Of a DNA stretch of 15,666 bases, positions 1 to 6,210 are shown in pieces. The position numbers and the translations under genes were made by a program. The notes beneath the pieces were generated by a model, which saw nothing but the letters and a program-made list of their open reading frames with translations, ran no database searches and was not told the origin of the DNA. How positions within the stretch are numbered: position 1 is the first letter of the stretch; each line of letters begins with the position of its first letter. Source of the stretch: Desulfovibrio sp. (lineage in GTDB: Bacteria; Desulfobacterota; Desulfovibrionia; Desulfovibrionales; Desulfovibrionaceae); contig JAISNZ010000110.1 of the NCBI GenBank assembly GCA_031275955.1, positions 1 through 15,666 on the forward strand, written 5' to 3'.

Positions 1-2
1 TT

Positions 3-110
3 GACCATAAGAGCTATACTTTTGAGTGCTTTTCAGTGAATCAAAAGCCCCTCGATGCTGTAGGCAGAGTTATTATCAAAGTTGATTACGGATTCAGGGT
101 GTTCCGCTAA
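3..110 (+). CDS. C-terminal 35 residues of an unidentified protein (runs off the left edge)
   Basis: An open frame enters from the left edge and stops at TAA 108-110. It encodes the tail DHKSYTFECFSVNQKPL... ending ...DYGFRVFR. A hairpin begins at this stop codon and is followed by a short T run on the plus strand, which is what one expects at the end of a rightward gene. The stretch is visibly less GC-rich than the rest of the window, so the gene may belong to an acquired segment beside the tRNA. I do not recognise the family. The frame is short, so it could be open by chance. Confidence 0.35.
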   Translation, partial: DHKSYTFECFSVNQKPLDAVGRVIIKVDYGFRVFR

Positions 111-144
111 GTCCCGCAAGGCTTTCTTGGCTTTGCGGGACTTT
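109..144 (+). terminator. Stem-loop after the left-edge gene, downstream of tRNA-Met
   Basis: Arms AAGTCCCGCAA (109-119) and TTGCGGGACTT (133-143) are perfectly complementary over 11 bp with a 13-nt loop. On the plus strand the stem is followed by T and then CTG, so the U tract is short. On the minus strand, downstream of the tRNA, there is no T run. It probably ends the rightward gene and may also bound the tRNA transcript. Confidence 0.5.
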
Positions 145-158
145 CTGAAAGGAAATTC

Positions 159-235
159 TGGTAGCGAGGAGAGGACTTGAACCTCCGACACTGCGGATAT
201 GAGCCGCATGCTCTAACCATCTGAGCTACCTCGCC
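159..235 (-). tRNA. tRNA-Met (CAT), elongator type
   Basis: The minus strand reads GGCGAGGTAGCTCAG at the 5' end and ends CTCGCTACCA, giving a 77-nt cloverleaf with encoded CCA. The acceptor stem is GGCGAGG with CCTCGCT (one G-U pair at the tip). The anticodon arm is TGCGG-CTCATAT-CCGCA, with anticodon CAT at 199-201. The T-arm is present as GGAGG-TTCAAGT-CCTCT. It lacks the mismatched first pair of an initiator tRNA, so an elongator is favoured. A CAT anticodon could also be lysidine-modified tRNA-Ile2, and the sequence alone does not exclude that. The 3' end faces the AT-rich left edge, a common attachment-site geometry for integrating elements. Confidence 0.93.
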
Positions 236-299
236 GTGGCGCATATCCCCTGAGATCTTGCGCTCCTTAGGCACCGCAACACCGCAAGCCGCCGGTTGC

Positions 300-365
300 T
301 TTCTTTAGCCATTTCTTTAGCCAAGGGCCGCCATTTTGGCAAGTCTTTTTTCCAGTCTTTTTTCC
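300..365. repeat. Two 12-bp tandem duplications in the tRNA/ssuB gap
   Basis: TTTCTTTAGCCA occurs twice back to back (300-311, 312-323), and AGTCTTTTTTCC occurs twice back to back (342-353, 354-365). Both duplications are exact and both units are 12 bp. They lie in the 183-bp noncoding stretch between tRNA-Met and the ATPase gene. Nothing else in that stretch is recognisable apart from the hairpin at 375-395. Confidence 0.85.
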
Positions 366-374
366 GGGATTGTC

Positions 375-395
375 GCGGGCACATGATATGCCCGC
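375..395 (-). terminator. Stem-loop downstream of the ABC transporter operon
   Basis: Perfect 7-bp arms GCGGGCA (375-381) and TGCCCGC (389-395) with a 7-nt loop lie 24 bases past the ATPase stop codon. There is no T tract on the minus strand, so it is either a transcript-end stabiliser or a weak terminator. Confidence 0.4.
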
Positions 396-418
396 TTTCA
401 TCGCGCTTCAGTATGTTC

Positions 419-1198
419 CTAAATGAATCCTCTGTGTACCGTCATAATCCATTCCAGCACTTCCGCCTCCAACCGGGCGAAGGTCTCGCCGCCCCGGCGG
501 CGGGGCCGGGGCAGTTCCACTTCCAGATCATGGGCCACCCGTCCCTGCTCCAGCAGGACGACCCGGTCGGCGAGGGTTATGGCCTCTCCCACATCATGGG
601 TGACCAGCAGGACCGTAAATTTTCTTTCCAGCCAGAGCCGTTCGATGAGGCGTTGCATTTCTATGCGGGTCAAAGCGTCCAGGGCGCCCATGGGTTCATC
701 CAGAAGCAGGAATTGGGGGGCGTGCGCCAGGGCGCGGGCCAGCGCCACCCGCTGTCTCTGCCCTCCCGAGAGCACGGCCGGCCAGTCCCCGCTCCGCTCC
801 GCCAACCCCACGTCGGAGAGGGCGGATCGGGCTGTGGGCGTCCAGTCGCCGGACAGCCCCAGGCCCACATTCTGGAGAACCGTTTTCCAGGGCAGGAGGC
901 GGTCCTCCTGAAACATCATCCGGGTGTCGGGGTTCAGGTGGAGACGCCGCCGGCCGTTGATCCGCACTTCGCCGGAATCGGGGGCTTCCAGGCCCGCCAG
1001 GTGCCGGAGAAGGGTGCTTTTGCCGCAGCCGCTGCGCCCGACGATGGCCGCGAATTCTCCCGCCCGCAGGGAAAAGGTCAAATTGTCCAGCACCGCCCGG
1101 GCGGCATAGGACTTCGTCAGCCCCCGGATCTCCACCGCGACCCCCGGAAAGGCCTGATGCGGGAGCGGCCCTTCTGTCCCGTCTTGTCGCCTCAGCAC
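419..1198 (-). CDS. ssuB: ABC transporter ATP-binding protein, sulfonate/nitrate/taurine type (SsuB-like)
   Basis: This 259-residue cytoplasmic ATPase would energise uptake by the permease encoded immediately upstream. Motifs in order are Walker A GRSGCGKST (54-62), Q-loop Gln97 in MMFQEDRLLPW, signature LSGGQRQR (143-150), Walker B FLLLDEPMGALD (163-174) and H-loop His201 (VTHD). MMFQ(E/D)xRLLPW is typical of the SsuB/TauB/NrtD group. The frame is open far upstream, but the likely start is GTG at 1198-1196. It overlaps the permease stop as GTGCTGA, with a weak AAGGCGG Shine-Dalgarno 5-6 bases before it. The GTG start is inferred from coupling. It is the last gene of a binding protein-permease-ATPase operon. 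The substrate cannot be told from the ATPase alone. Confidence 0.93.
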   Translation of the reverse strand: MLRRQDGTEGPLPHQAFPGVAVEIRGLTKSYAARAVLDNLTFSLRAGEFAAIVGRSGCGKSTLLRHLAGLEAPDSGEVRINGRRRLHLNPDTRMMFQEDRLLPWKTVLQNVGLGLSGDWTPTARSALSDVGLAERSGDWPAVLSGGQRQRVALARALAHAPQFLLLDEPMGALDALTRIEMQRLIERLWLERKFTVLLVTHDVGEAITLADRVVLLEQGRVAHDLEVELPRPRRRGGETFARLEAEVLEWIMTVHRGFI

Positions 1199-2100
1199 GG
1201 CGCCGCCTTCAGGAATTCCGGCTTCCAGGAAAGCCAGCGCCTCTCCAGCGCCCGGGCGAAGACATCGGCCAGTTTGCCCAGCAGGGCGTAAAGAAGGATG
1301 GACAGGACCATGACATCGGTCTGCATCATTTCCCGGGCATTGGTGGCCATGTATCCGATGCCGCTGGAGGCGGCGATGGCCTCGGCCACGATGAGGGTCA
1401 TCCACATCACCCCCAGGGAAAAGCGGACCCCCACCAGGATGGAGGGAAGCGCCCCGGGCAGGATGATCTGCCGCCAGAGATCCCAGCGTCCCAGGCCATA
1501 GACCCTGCCCATGTTGATCAGTTGGGGGTCCACGGAGCGAATGCCGTGGAAGGTGTTCAGATAGATGGGAAACATGACGCCGCAGAGGATGAGGAAAACT
1601 TTGGCCTGCTCCCCGATGCCGAACCAGATGATGACCAGGGGGGTCAGGGCCAGATGGGGGATGGTGCGGAACATCTGCAGGGAGGAATCCAGGAGGATTT
1701 CCATTCGCCGGGATGTGGCCGTGGCGAACCCCAGAGACAGTCCCAGCGCCCCGCCGATGAGAAAGCCGGCGCCGGCCCGCAGGCAACTGACCCCGAGATT
1801 GTCCCACAGCTCGCCTGTTGCCGCCAGACGGATCAGGGAGGCGAAGACCTCCACAGGCGAGGGCAGAACCCGGGTGTTGATCCAGCCGATGGAGGACCCC
1901 CATTGCCAGAAGAGAATCAGCAGAAAGGGAAACAGCCAGGGCAGCAGGCGGCTGTTCGCCCCCCGTCGGAGAAAGGGGAAGACCGCGGAAACCGCGGGGA
2001 CTGCGGAGGCGGCCGGGTTTGCCCGGCCCCCTCCGCTTTCTTCCGCGGGCCGGCGCTCCCCCGATCGCTCGCGAGGATACGGCGGTGGCCCTGAACTCAT
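1192..2100 (-). CDS. ssuC: ABC transporter permease, sulfonate/nitrate/taurine type (SsuC-like)
   Basis: This 302-residue inner-membrane permease forms the channel of the importer. After a hydrophilic Pro/Gly/Ala-rich N-terminus (about 1-50) the protein has several membrane segments, the first at about 52-68. The cytoplasmic EAA-like loop reads NMGRVYGLGRWDLWRQIILPGALPSIL and is followed by VGVRFSLGVMWMTLIVAE, a hallmark of the SsuC/TauC/NrtB permeases. The start ATG at 2100 overlaps the stop of the binding-protein gene as ATGA, which implies translational coupling. E. coli SsuC has about 263 residues, so the extra length is mainly the low-complexity N-terminus, where the DNA carries short GC-rich near-repeats (AVPAVSAV). 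An alternative start further downstream is possible. Confidence 0.92.
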   Translation of the reverse strand: MSSGPPPYPRERSGERRPAEESGGGRANPAASAVPAVSAVFPFLRRGANSRLLPWLFPFLLILFWQWGSSIGWINTRVLPSPVEVFASLIRLAATGELWDNLGVSCLRAGAGFLIGGALGLSLGFATATSRRMEILLDSSLQMFRTIPHLALTPLVIIWFGIGEQAKVFLILCGVMFPIYLNTFHGIRSVDPQLINMGRVYGLGRWDLWRQIILPGALPSILVGVRFSLGVMWMTLIVAEAIAASSGIGYMATNAREMMQTDVMVLSILLYALLGKLADVFARALERRWLSWKPEFLKAAPC

Positions 2101-3074
2101 TCCTTGCCGCTCCAGATCGGAACCTCGCCGACATTCAGTTTTTTGGGCAGAAGCTTCTGCTCCAGAAAGAGATCGGCGATTTTCTGCTGTTCCGCTATCG
2201 CCTCCCCGTCCACCGGAGCCACGGCATAGCTGCGGCGGCTGTTGGCCAGTTTGACGATTTCAATATCCAGGCCCACCAGGGGGGCATGAACCTTGGCCGC
2301 TTCCTCCGGATTGCCCTTGACCCATTTGCCGATTCTGACCAGTTCTTCCGCCACCGTTTTCAGAACCGCGGGGTTGTTTTTCAGGTAGGCGGTGGAAACA
2401 GGATAAAAACGGGTATAGGAGACCCCGGAGGATGCGCCGTCGGCGATGATCCGGGCGCCGCTCTTCAGTTGGACCGTGGCCAGGAAGGGATCCCATGTGG
2501 TCCAGGCGTCAATGGCGCCTGACTCAAAGGCGGTACGGGCATCGGCCGGCTGCAGGTAGGAGACCTCGACATCTTTGCCGAAAACCAGTCCGGCCTTTTT
2601 CAGAGCGGCTACCGTGAGATAATGGGCGCCGGAGGCCTTGGCCACCGCCAGCTTTTTGCCCTTCAGATCGGCCACCTTCCTGACGGGAGAATTCTTCGGC
2701 ACCACCAGGGCCTCGGCGGTGGGCGAGGGTTTTTCCTGCAGGAAATAGGTGAACTCCGTCCCCGCCGCCTGCGCGAACAAGGGCACTGTGTCGGCCACGT
2801 CCGCGGAGAGATCGAGGGCGCCGACATTGAGGGCCTCCAGCATGGGCAGCCCGGAGGTGAATTCATTCCATTGAACCGTGACGCCTTGGGGGGCCAGGGC
2901 CTTCTCCAGAATCCCCTGTCCCTTGAGCAGGATCAAAAGGGACGATGATTTCTGAAAACCGATGCGCAATGTCGCGTCTCCGGCCCAGGCGGGAGAGGCG
3001 AAAACCAGGATGAGGAAAAATGCGGCCAGAAGGCCCGCCTTGGGGAAAAATCCCCGCTCTTTGCCGGTGATCAT
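2097..3074 (-). CDS. ssuA: Periplasmic substrate-binding protein, aliphatic-sulfonate type (SsuA-like)
   Basis: This 325-residue exported binding protein captures the substrate for the adjacent permease. A signal peptide is clear: a basic N-region (GKERGFFPK), a hydrophobic core (AGLLAAFFLILVF), and probable cleavage after ASPAWA before GDATLRIG. The mature start RIGFQKSSSLLILL and the segment MLEALNVGALDLSADVADTVPLFAQAAG match the SsuA family, as does TTWDPFLA further on. The frame extends 25 codons upstream, but ATG at 3074 is chosen because AGAGGAAAC lies just before it and the signal peptide begins there. Sulfonate is the best guess from family resemblance. Taurine or nitrate/cyanate-type ligands are not excluded. 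It is the first gene of the operon, 111 bases after the oxidoreductase genes. Confidence 0.9.
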   Translation of the reverse strand: MITGKERGFFPKAGLLAAFFLILVFASPAWAGDATLRIGFQKSSSLLILLKGQGILEKALAPQGVTVQWNEFTSGLPMLEALNVGALDLSADVADTVPLFAQAAGTEFTYFLQEKPSPTAEALVVPKNSPVRKVADLKGKKLAVAKASGAHYLTVAALKKAGLVFGKDVEVSYLQPADARTAFESGAIDAWTTWDPFLATVQLKSGARIIADGASSGVSYTRFYPVSTAYLKNNPAVLKTVAEELVRIGKWVKGNPEEAAKVHAPLVGLDIEIVKLANSRRSYAVAPVDGEAIAEQQKIADLFLEQKLLPKKLNVGEVPIWSGKE

Positions 3075-3142
3075 ATCGTTTCCTCTCTTGTTTATCCGTG
3101 TTGTACAGTATGCTGCGCTTGAGACTGCCGCGCGACGGCAAA

Positions 3143-3158
3143 GGGGCAAAAAGGCCCC
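3143..3158 (-). terminator. Possible stem-loop between the korDABC and ssu operons
   Basis: Arms GGGGC (3143-3147) and GCCCC (3154-3158) close a 6-nt loop that is T-rich on the minus strand. A flanking CGGC/GCCG pairing could extend the stem. No T run follows it, so it is at most a weak terminator or leader hairpin for ssuA. The rest of the 111-bp gap shows no convincing promoter. Confidence 0.3.
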
Positions 3159-3185
3159 GGCCGTCCCTATTTCGCGCCTGCGTAC

Positions 3186-3794
3186 TCAACACGAACGGCG
3201 ATTCGGGGGAATCGCGCGCCCTCCTTTTCCCGACGCTCGTTGGCCGGGGTCCGCGGAGCCTGGATGGTCGGCCGGTATGAAGCGGTAGCCGGTATCAAGC
3301 GCCCGCGCAGTGGCCTCCCCCTGGCGGGGAAAGATTTCCCGGACGGATTGCAGCCCGCATTCCAGCGGAACCAGGGGCAGCCTGCGCAGGGCGGCGCCCA
3401 GGGCGACGAGGTTCGCGCAAAGTTCGCTCCCGGCCCGCGCGATGGCAAGCTCTCTGGCGGGAAGGGCGAGGTGCGCGCCGCCGCGGGACAGATCCGGCAC
3501 GACAAGACCGTCGTCATAGATGATCAGCCCCTTGTCCGCGAGAGAGCGAAAACGGGTATAGGCCGCCTGGGACAAGGCGCAGAAGACGTCCGGCTGTTCA
3601 GCGACAGGGCTGTCTATGGCCTCAGGAGAGATGACCACCTGGCTGCGGACGTAGCCGCCGCGGGTTTCCGTGCCGTGACTCACCAGCATGGTGGCCCGCA
3701 AGCCCGCCAGCACCGCGGCATACCCCAGTATCCGCCCCGCCTTCACCACCCCCTGCCCGCCGAAACCGCTGATCAGCACCTCTTTTCTAATCAC
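3186..3794 (-). CDS. korC: 2-oxoacid:ferredoxin oxidoreductase, gamma subunit (KorC/OorC type)
   Basis: This 202-residue subunit belongs to a thiamine-pyrophosphate-dependent oxidoreductase that turns a 2-oxoacid plus CoA into acyl-CoA, CO2 and reduced ferredoxin. The N-terminus IRKEVLISGFGGQGVVKAGRILGYAA is the diagnostic GxGGQGV start of the family. SHGTETRGGYVRSQVVIS follows, also conserved. The start is GTG at 3794-3792, which overlaps the beta-subunit stop by 8 bases. The C-terminal 20-25 residues (GQRASGKGGRAIPPNRRSC) are basic and unstructured. It is the last gene of the D-A-B-C set. The family assignment is firm, but the substrate (2-oxoglutarate or a branched-chain or other 2-oxoacid) is not. 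Confidence 0.92.
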   Translation of the reverse strand: MIRKEVLISGFGGQGVVKAGRILGYAAVLAGLRATMLVSHGTETRGGYVRSQVVISPEAIDSPVAEQPDVFCALSQAAYTRFRSLADKGLIIYDDGLVVPDLSRGGAHLALPARELAIARAGSELCANLVALGAALRRLPLVPLECGLQSVREIFPRQGEATARALDTGYRFIPADHPGSADPGQRASGKGGRAIPPNRRSC

Positions 3795-4629
3795 GGCCAG
3801 CCGCCTCCCGCCGCACGGTCCGGGTCCATTCCTTCAGGGAGGAGGCGAATTCCGGCCGGGATGAACCGGCATCGTGGTATACCCCGCTCCTGAAACGGGG
3901 ATCTCCGGAGTTTCCGGCTTCTGGCCGAAACAGGCCCTCAAACCAGCGGAAGATCCTTGCCTTGTCCCCGCTCTGCAGTGAAACGGCCCCGAAATGGGTC
4001 ACGCAGGGATAGATGAAATGCACCAGGGAGAATCCCTTATGGCGGATCGCCTGCGCGCAGCTGTCCACGGCGCTTTGCCCTTCAAAGCTGGAATGGCGCG
4101 CCAGAAAGGTGGCTCCGGCATCCCGCAGCATGTCCAGGATGTCTAGACCGTTTTCAAGCCAGCCGGGTTCCCGCACGCCGTACGGGCTGCTGTCGGTCAC
4201 ATATCCCCGGGGCGTGGTGCAGCCGTACTGTCCGCCGGTGGACTGGCAGCCGAAATTGTCCGCCACCACAACGGTGACGTCCAGGTTGCGCCGGGCGCAG
4301 TGCAAAAGATGCAGGAGCCCGATGCCGAAGGCATCGCCATCGCCCGCGGTCAGGATGATCTTCCGCTCCTCCGGCAGAGCCAGCCGCAGACCGGTGGCCA
4401 GGGCATAGACCCGGCCGTGCGTGCCAGCGAAGTTGTCCCCCTTCCAGGTATTGAAAATCTGGCGCCCGGCGCAACCGATGCCCGTGCCCCAGACGATGTC
4501 CTTTGTGCCCAGTCCCAACTGTTCAATGGCCAGCAGCACCTTTTTATGCACTTGTCCGAGCCCGCAGCCGCTGCAGGTGGTTCCGGGAATCTTGCGGGAT
4601 CGCAGATAGCGTTTCGCCAGCCTGTCCAT
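3787..4629 (-). CDS. korB: 2-oxoacid:ferredoxin oxidoreductase, beta (TPP-binding) subunit (KorB/OorB type)
   Basis: This 280-residue catalytic subunit binds thiamine pyrophosphate and an iron-sulfur cluster. Cys19, Cys22 (TTCSGCG), Cys53 (GIGCAG) and Cys209 (IYPCVTHFG) sit where the four cluster ligands are known to lie in this family. GDGDA (96-100) and Asn125 form the TPP-Mg motif, and TGGQ (131-134) follows at the usual spacing. After Asn125 the usual YG(L/M)-TGGQ stretch reads FGCQSTGGQYGCTTP, an unusual variant with two extra cysteines. The start ATG at 4629 abuts the alpha-subunit stop. The length is normal for the family. The 2-oxoacid substrate is uncertain. Confidence 0.93.
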   Translation of the reverse strand: MDRLAKRYLRSRKIPGTTCSGCGLGQVHKKVLLAIEQLGLGTKDIVWGTGIGCAGRQIFNTWKGDNFAGTHGRVYALATGLRLALPEERKIILTAGDGDAFGIGLLHLLHCARRNLDVTVVVADNFGCQSTGGQYGCTTPRGYVTDSSPYGVREPGWLENGLDILDMLRDAGATFLARHSSFEGQSAVDSCAQAIRHKGFSLVHFIYPCVTHFGAVSLQSGDKARIFRWFEGLFRPEAGNSGDPRFRSGVYHDAGSSRPEFASSLKEWTRTVRREAAGRD

Positions 4630-5796
4630 TTACCAGGCCTCCCTTTCCCAGCGCGCCGGTTCCGGAGCGTGTCCCTCGCCCAGCCGGCGGACGGCCTCCA
4701 GCAGCGCGGCTACAGAGGGCAGTTCTCCGCAGGTCCCGAAAAAGTGCGCCCCGCGCCGTGCGGCCCGCTCGATTTCCCGCACCAGTTGTCCTTCCGCGTT
4801 GAGTTCCACAGCAAGATAGACGGCATTGCGCCTGAAGAGGTGATCCTGAAAGGGCCACAGGGATTGCAGTCGGATGCAGCCGGCTGAATATCCCTGCCGC
4901 CGGGCCTCCGTCACGGCGCTGCGAACCACCCGGGAAGGACTGCCGTAGCTGACCAGAACGATATCCGGCTCATCCTCCAGTCCGTAGCCCTCATGGCGAT
5001 CAATCAGATGGCGGTGGGCGCGGATTTTGTGGATCAGACGATGGGCGTGCTGCATTTGGGCTTCCCTTTCCTCGGTGTCATAGCCCTCTTCCGTGGGGGT
5101 CCAGTCCGAGCAGGCGCCGCCGAGACCGCAGCCCAGCACTACCGGCGGGACATCAAGGGCGTCCTCGAAAGGATAGAAGCGGGGCCCCGGATGGACATAG
5201 CGCGGGATCACGCGCAGGCCGGCCGCGCGCAACTCTTCCGCGTCTTCTGGAATCTCGAAGGATTCCCAACCGTCCGTGACAAGCTGATCAGCCAGAAGAG
5301 TGACCGGCGTGCGAAAGCGCTCCGCCAGGGAAAAGGCCTCCACGGTCATGGAAAAGGCTTCCTGGGCGCAGTTGGGGGCCAGGACGATGGTTTCAAAATT
5401 TCCGCCGTGGGTGGGATAACGGCTGAGGTAAAATTCTCCCTGCCCGGGAGCGCCGGTAATGCCGCTGACCGGCCCCACGCGCTGGGCGTTGACGATCACC
5501 ACCGGAATCTCGCTGCCGATGGCCCAGCCGTAAGGATCGGCGTAGAGCACATACCCCGGCCCGGAGGTGGCGGTCATGGCCTTCAATCCGCCCAGGGAGC
5601 CGCCAATGCAGATATGCAGCGCCGCCGTTTCATCCTCGGCCTGGATGTAATAGCCCCCCACGCGGGGCAGACGGCGGGACATGTTCTCCGCGATCTCCGT
5701 GGCCGGTGTGATGGGATACCCGGCAAAGAGCGAGCATCCGGCCAGAATCGCTCCCTCGGTGATGGCCGCGTTGCCGGTGTCGAACAGTTTTCTCAC
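4630..5796 (-). CDS. korA: 2-oxoacid:ferredoxin oxidoreductase, alpha subunit (KorA/OorA type)
   Basis: This 388-residue subunit carries the pyrimidine-binding domain of the TPP site. Recognisable blocks are GNAAITEGAILAGC (8-21), the family signature YPITPATEIAE (27-37), QAEDETAA with the expected catalytic-type Glu (52-59), and MTATSGPG (74-81). The C-terminal transketolase-like part contains VLVSYGSPSRVVRSAV and IRLQSLWPFQ. The frame is open for another 58 codons upstream, but that segment only reads over the ferredoxin gene. The natural start is GTG at 5796-5794, overlapping the ferredoxin stop as GTGA. It is part of a tightly coupled korDABC-order operon, most often 2-oxoglutarate-specific, though 2-ketoisovalerate enzymes share the layout. 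Confidence 0.93.
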   Translation of the reverse strand: MRKLFDTGNAAITEGAILAGCSLFAGYPITPATEIAENMSRRLPRVGGYYIQAEDETAALHICIGGSLGGLKAMTATSGPGYVLYADPYGWAIGSEIPVVIVNAQRVGPVSGITGAPGQGEFYLSRYPTHGGNFETIVLAPNCAQEAFSMTVEAFSLAERFRTPVTLLADQLVTDGWESFEIPEDAEELRAAGLRVIPRYVHPGPRFYPFEDALDVPPVVLGCGLGGACSDWTPTEEGYDTEEREAQMQHAHRLIHKIRAHRHLIDRHEGYGLEDEPDIVLVSYGSPSRVVRSAVTEARRQGYSAGCIRLQSLWPFQDHLFRRNAVYLAVELNAEGQLVREIERAARRGAHFFGTCGELPSVAALLEAVRRLGEGHAPEPARWEREAW

Positions 5797-6029
5797 GGAT
5801 TCGTCCCTTCTCCGGCCATAGCCACCTCCAGACAGAAATCCGGACAGACGTGAAAACAGCGCAGACACCCGATGCACGCTTCCGCCGCCGTCACCCGAAA
5901 GGGTCGAAAACCGCGTTTGTTGAAGGCCGTTCCCGGCGCGTACACCTTCCGCGGACAGACCAGCAGGCAATAGCCGCAGGCCTTGCAGGCCTCAAAATCC
6001 AGGTGAAGCGCATAGCGCCCGGCCGTCAT
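5793..6029 (-). CDS. korD: 2-oxoacid:ferredoxin oxidoreductase, delta subunit: 2x[4Fe-4S] ferredoxin (KorD/OorD type)
   Basis: This 78-residue ferredoxin-like subunit carries electrons out of the oxidoreductase. Two complete cluster motifs are present: Cys15, 18, 21, 25 (CKACGYCLLVCP) and Cys52, 55, 58, 62 (CIGCLRCFHVCP). NKRGFRPFRV between them matches KorD proteins. The start ATG at 6029 is preceded by the very strong ribosome-binding site AAGGAGGAAGGG, and the stop overlaps the alpha-subunit GTG. It is the first gene of its operon. Upstream lies the nested repeat element and then the end of the acyl-CoA ligase gene, so transcription either reads through the hairpins from the ligase or starts in the 40 or so bases after them. 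Confidence 0.93.
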   Translation of the reverse strand: MTAGRYALHLDFEACKACGYCLLVCPRKVYAPGTAFNKRGFRPFRVTAAEACIGCLRCFHVCPDFCLEVAMAGEGTNP

Positions 6030-6070
6030 CCCTTCCTCCTTACCGTCAGGGAAACGCTGATTTATTCCCT

Positions 6071-6210
6071 TTGAGGGGGCTTTGCCCCCTCAAATTCCCC
6101 CAGCAGGGGCATGATGCCCCTGCACCCCCAGTTAAGTATTTCAATTGAATACGAAACGAGGGGGTCCGGGGGCATCATGCCCCCCGGCGGGGTTCGGGGC
6201 GGAGCCCCGA
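6071..6210. repeat. Nested inverted-repeat element (paired REP/MITE-like), overlapping the ligase 3' end
   Basis: The element has four hairpins arranged symmetrically about an AT-rich core. The outer left one is TTGAGGGGGC/GCCCCCTCAA (6071-6080, 6084-6093). The inner left is GCAGGGGCAT-G-ATGCCCCTGC (6103-6123). The inner right is GGGGGCAT-C-ATGCCCCC (6168-6183). The outer right is TCGGGGC-GGA-GCCCCGA (6194-6210). The core (6131-6159) includes GTATT-T-CAATTG-AATAC. The stretch 6107-6130 and the reverse complement of 6160-6183 match at 22 of 24 positions by my count, so the two halves are inverted copies of one unit. The inner-right hairpin contains the ligase stop codon. I found no other copy in the window. 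Confidence 0.85.

Noticed and set aside
296..1291. A 331-codon plus-strand open frame opposite the ATPase gene
   Set aside because: It is antisense to a clear ABC ATPase, and its Gly/Pro/Arg-rich product is typical of a GC-rich shadow frame with no domain or ribosome-binding site.
1199..2134. N-terminal 312-codon extension of the ATPase reading frame, which would give a 571-residue protein
   Set aside because: It reads through the permease gene out of frame and has low-complexity sequence. The ATPase start is better placed at GTG 1198, overlapping the permease stop.
4993..5853. A 286-codon plus-strand frame opposite korA
   Set aside because: It is antisense to a well-supported oxidoreductase subunit, and no recognisable motif is present.
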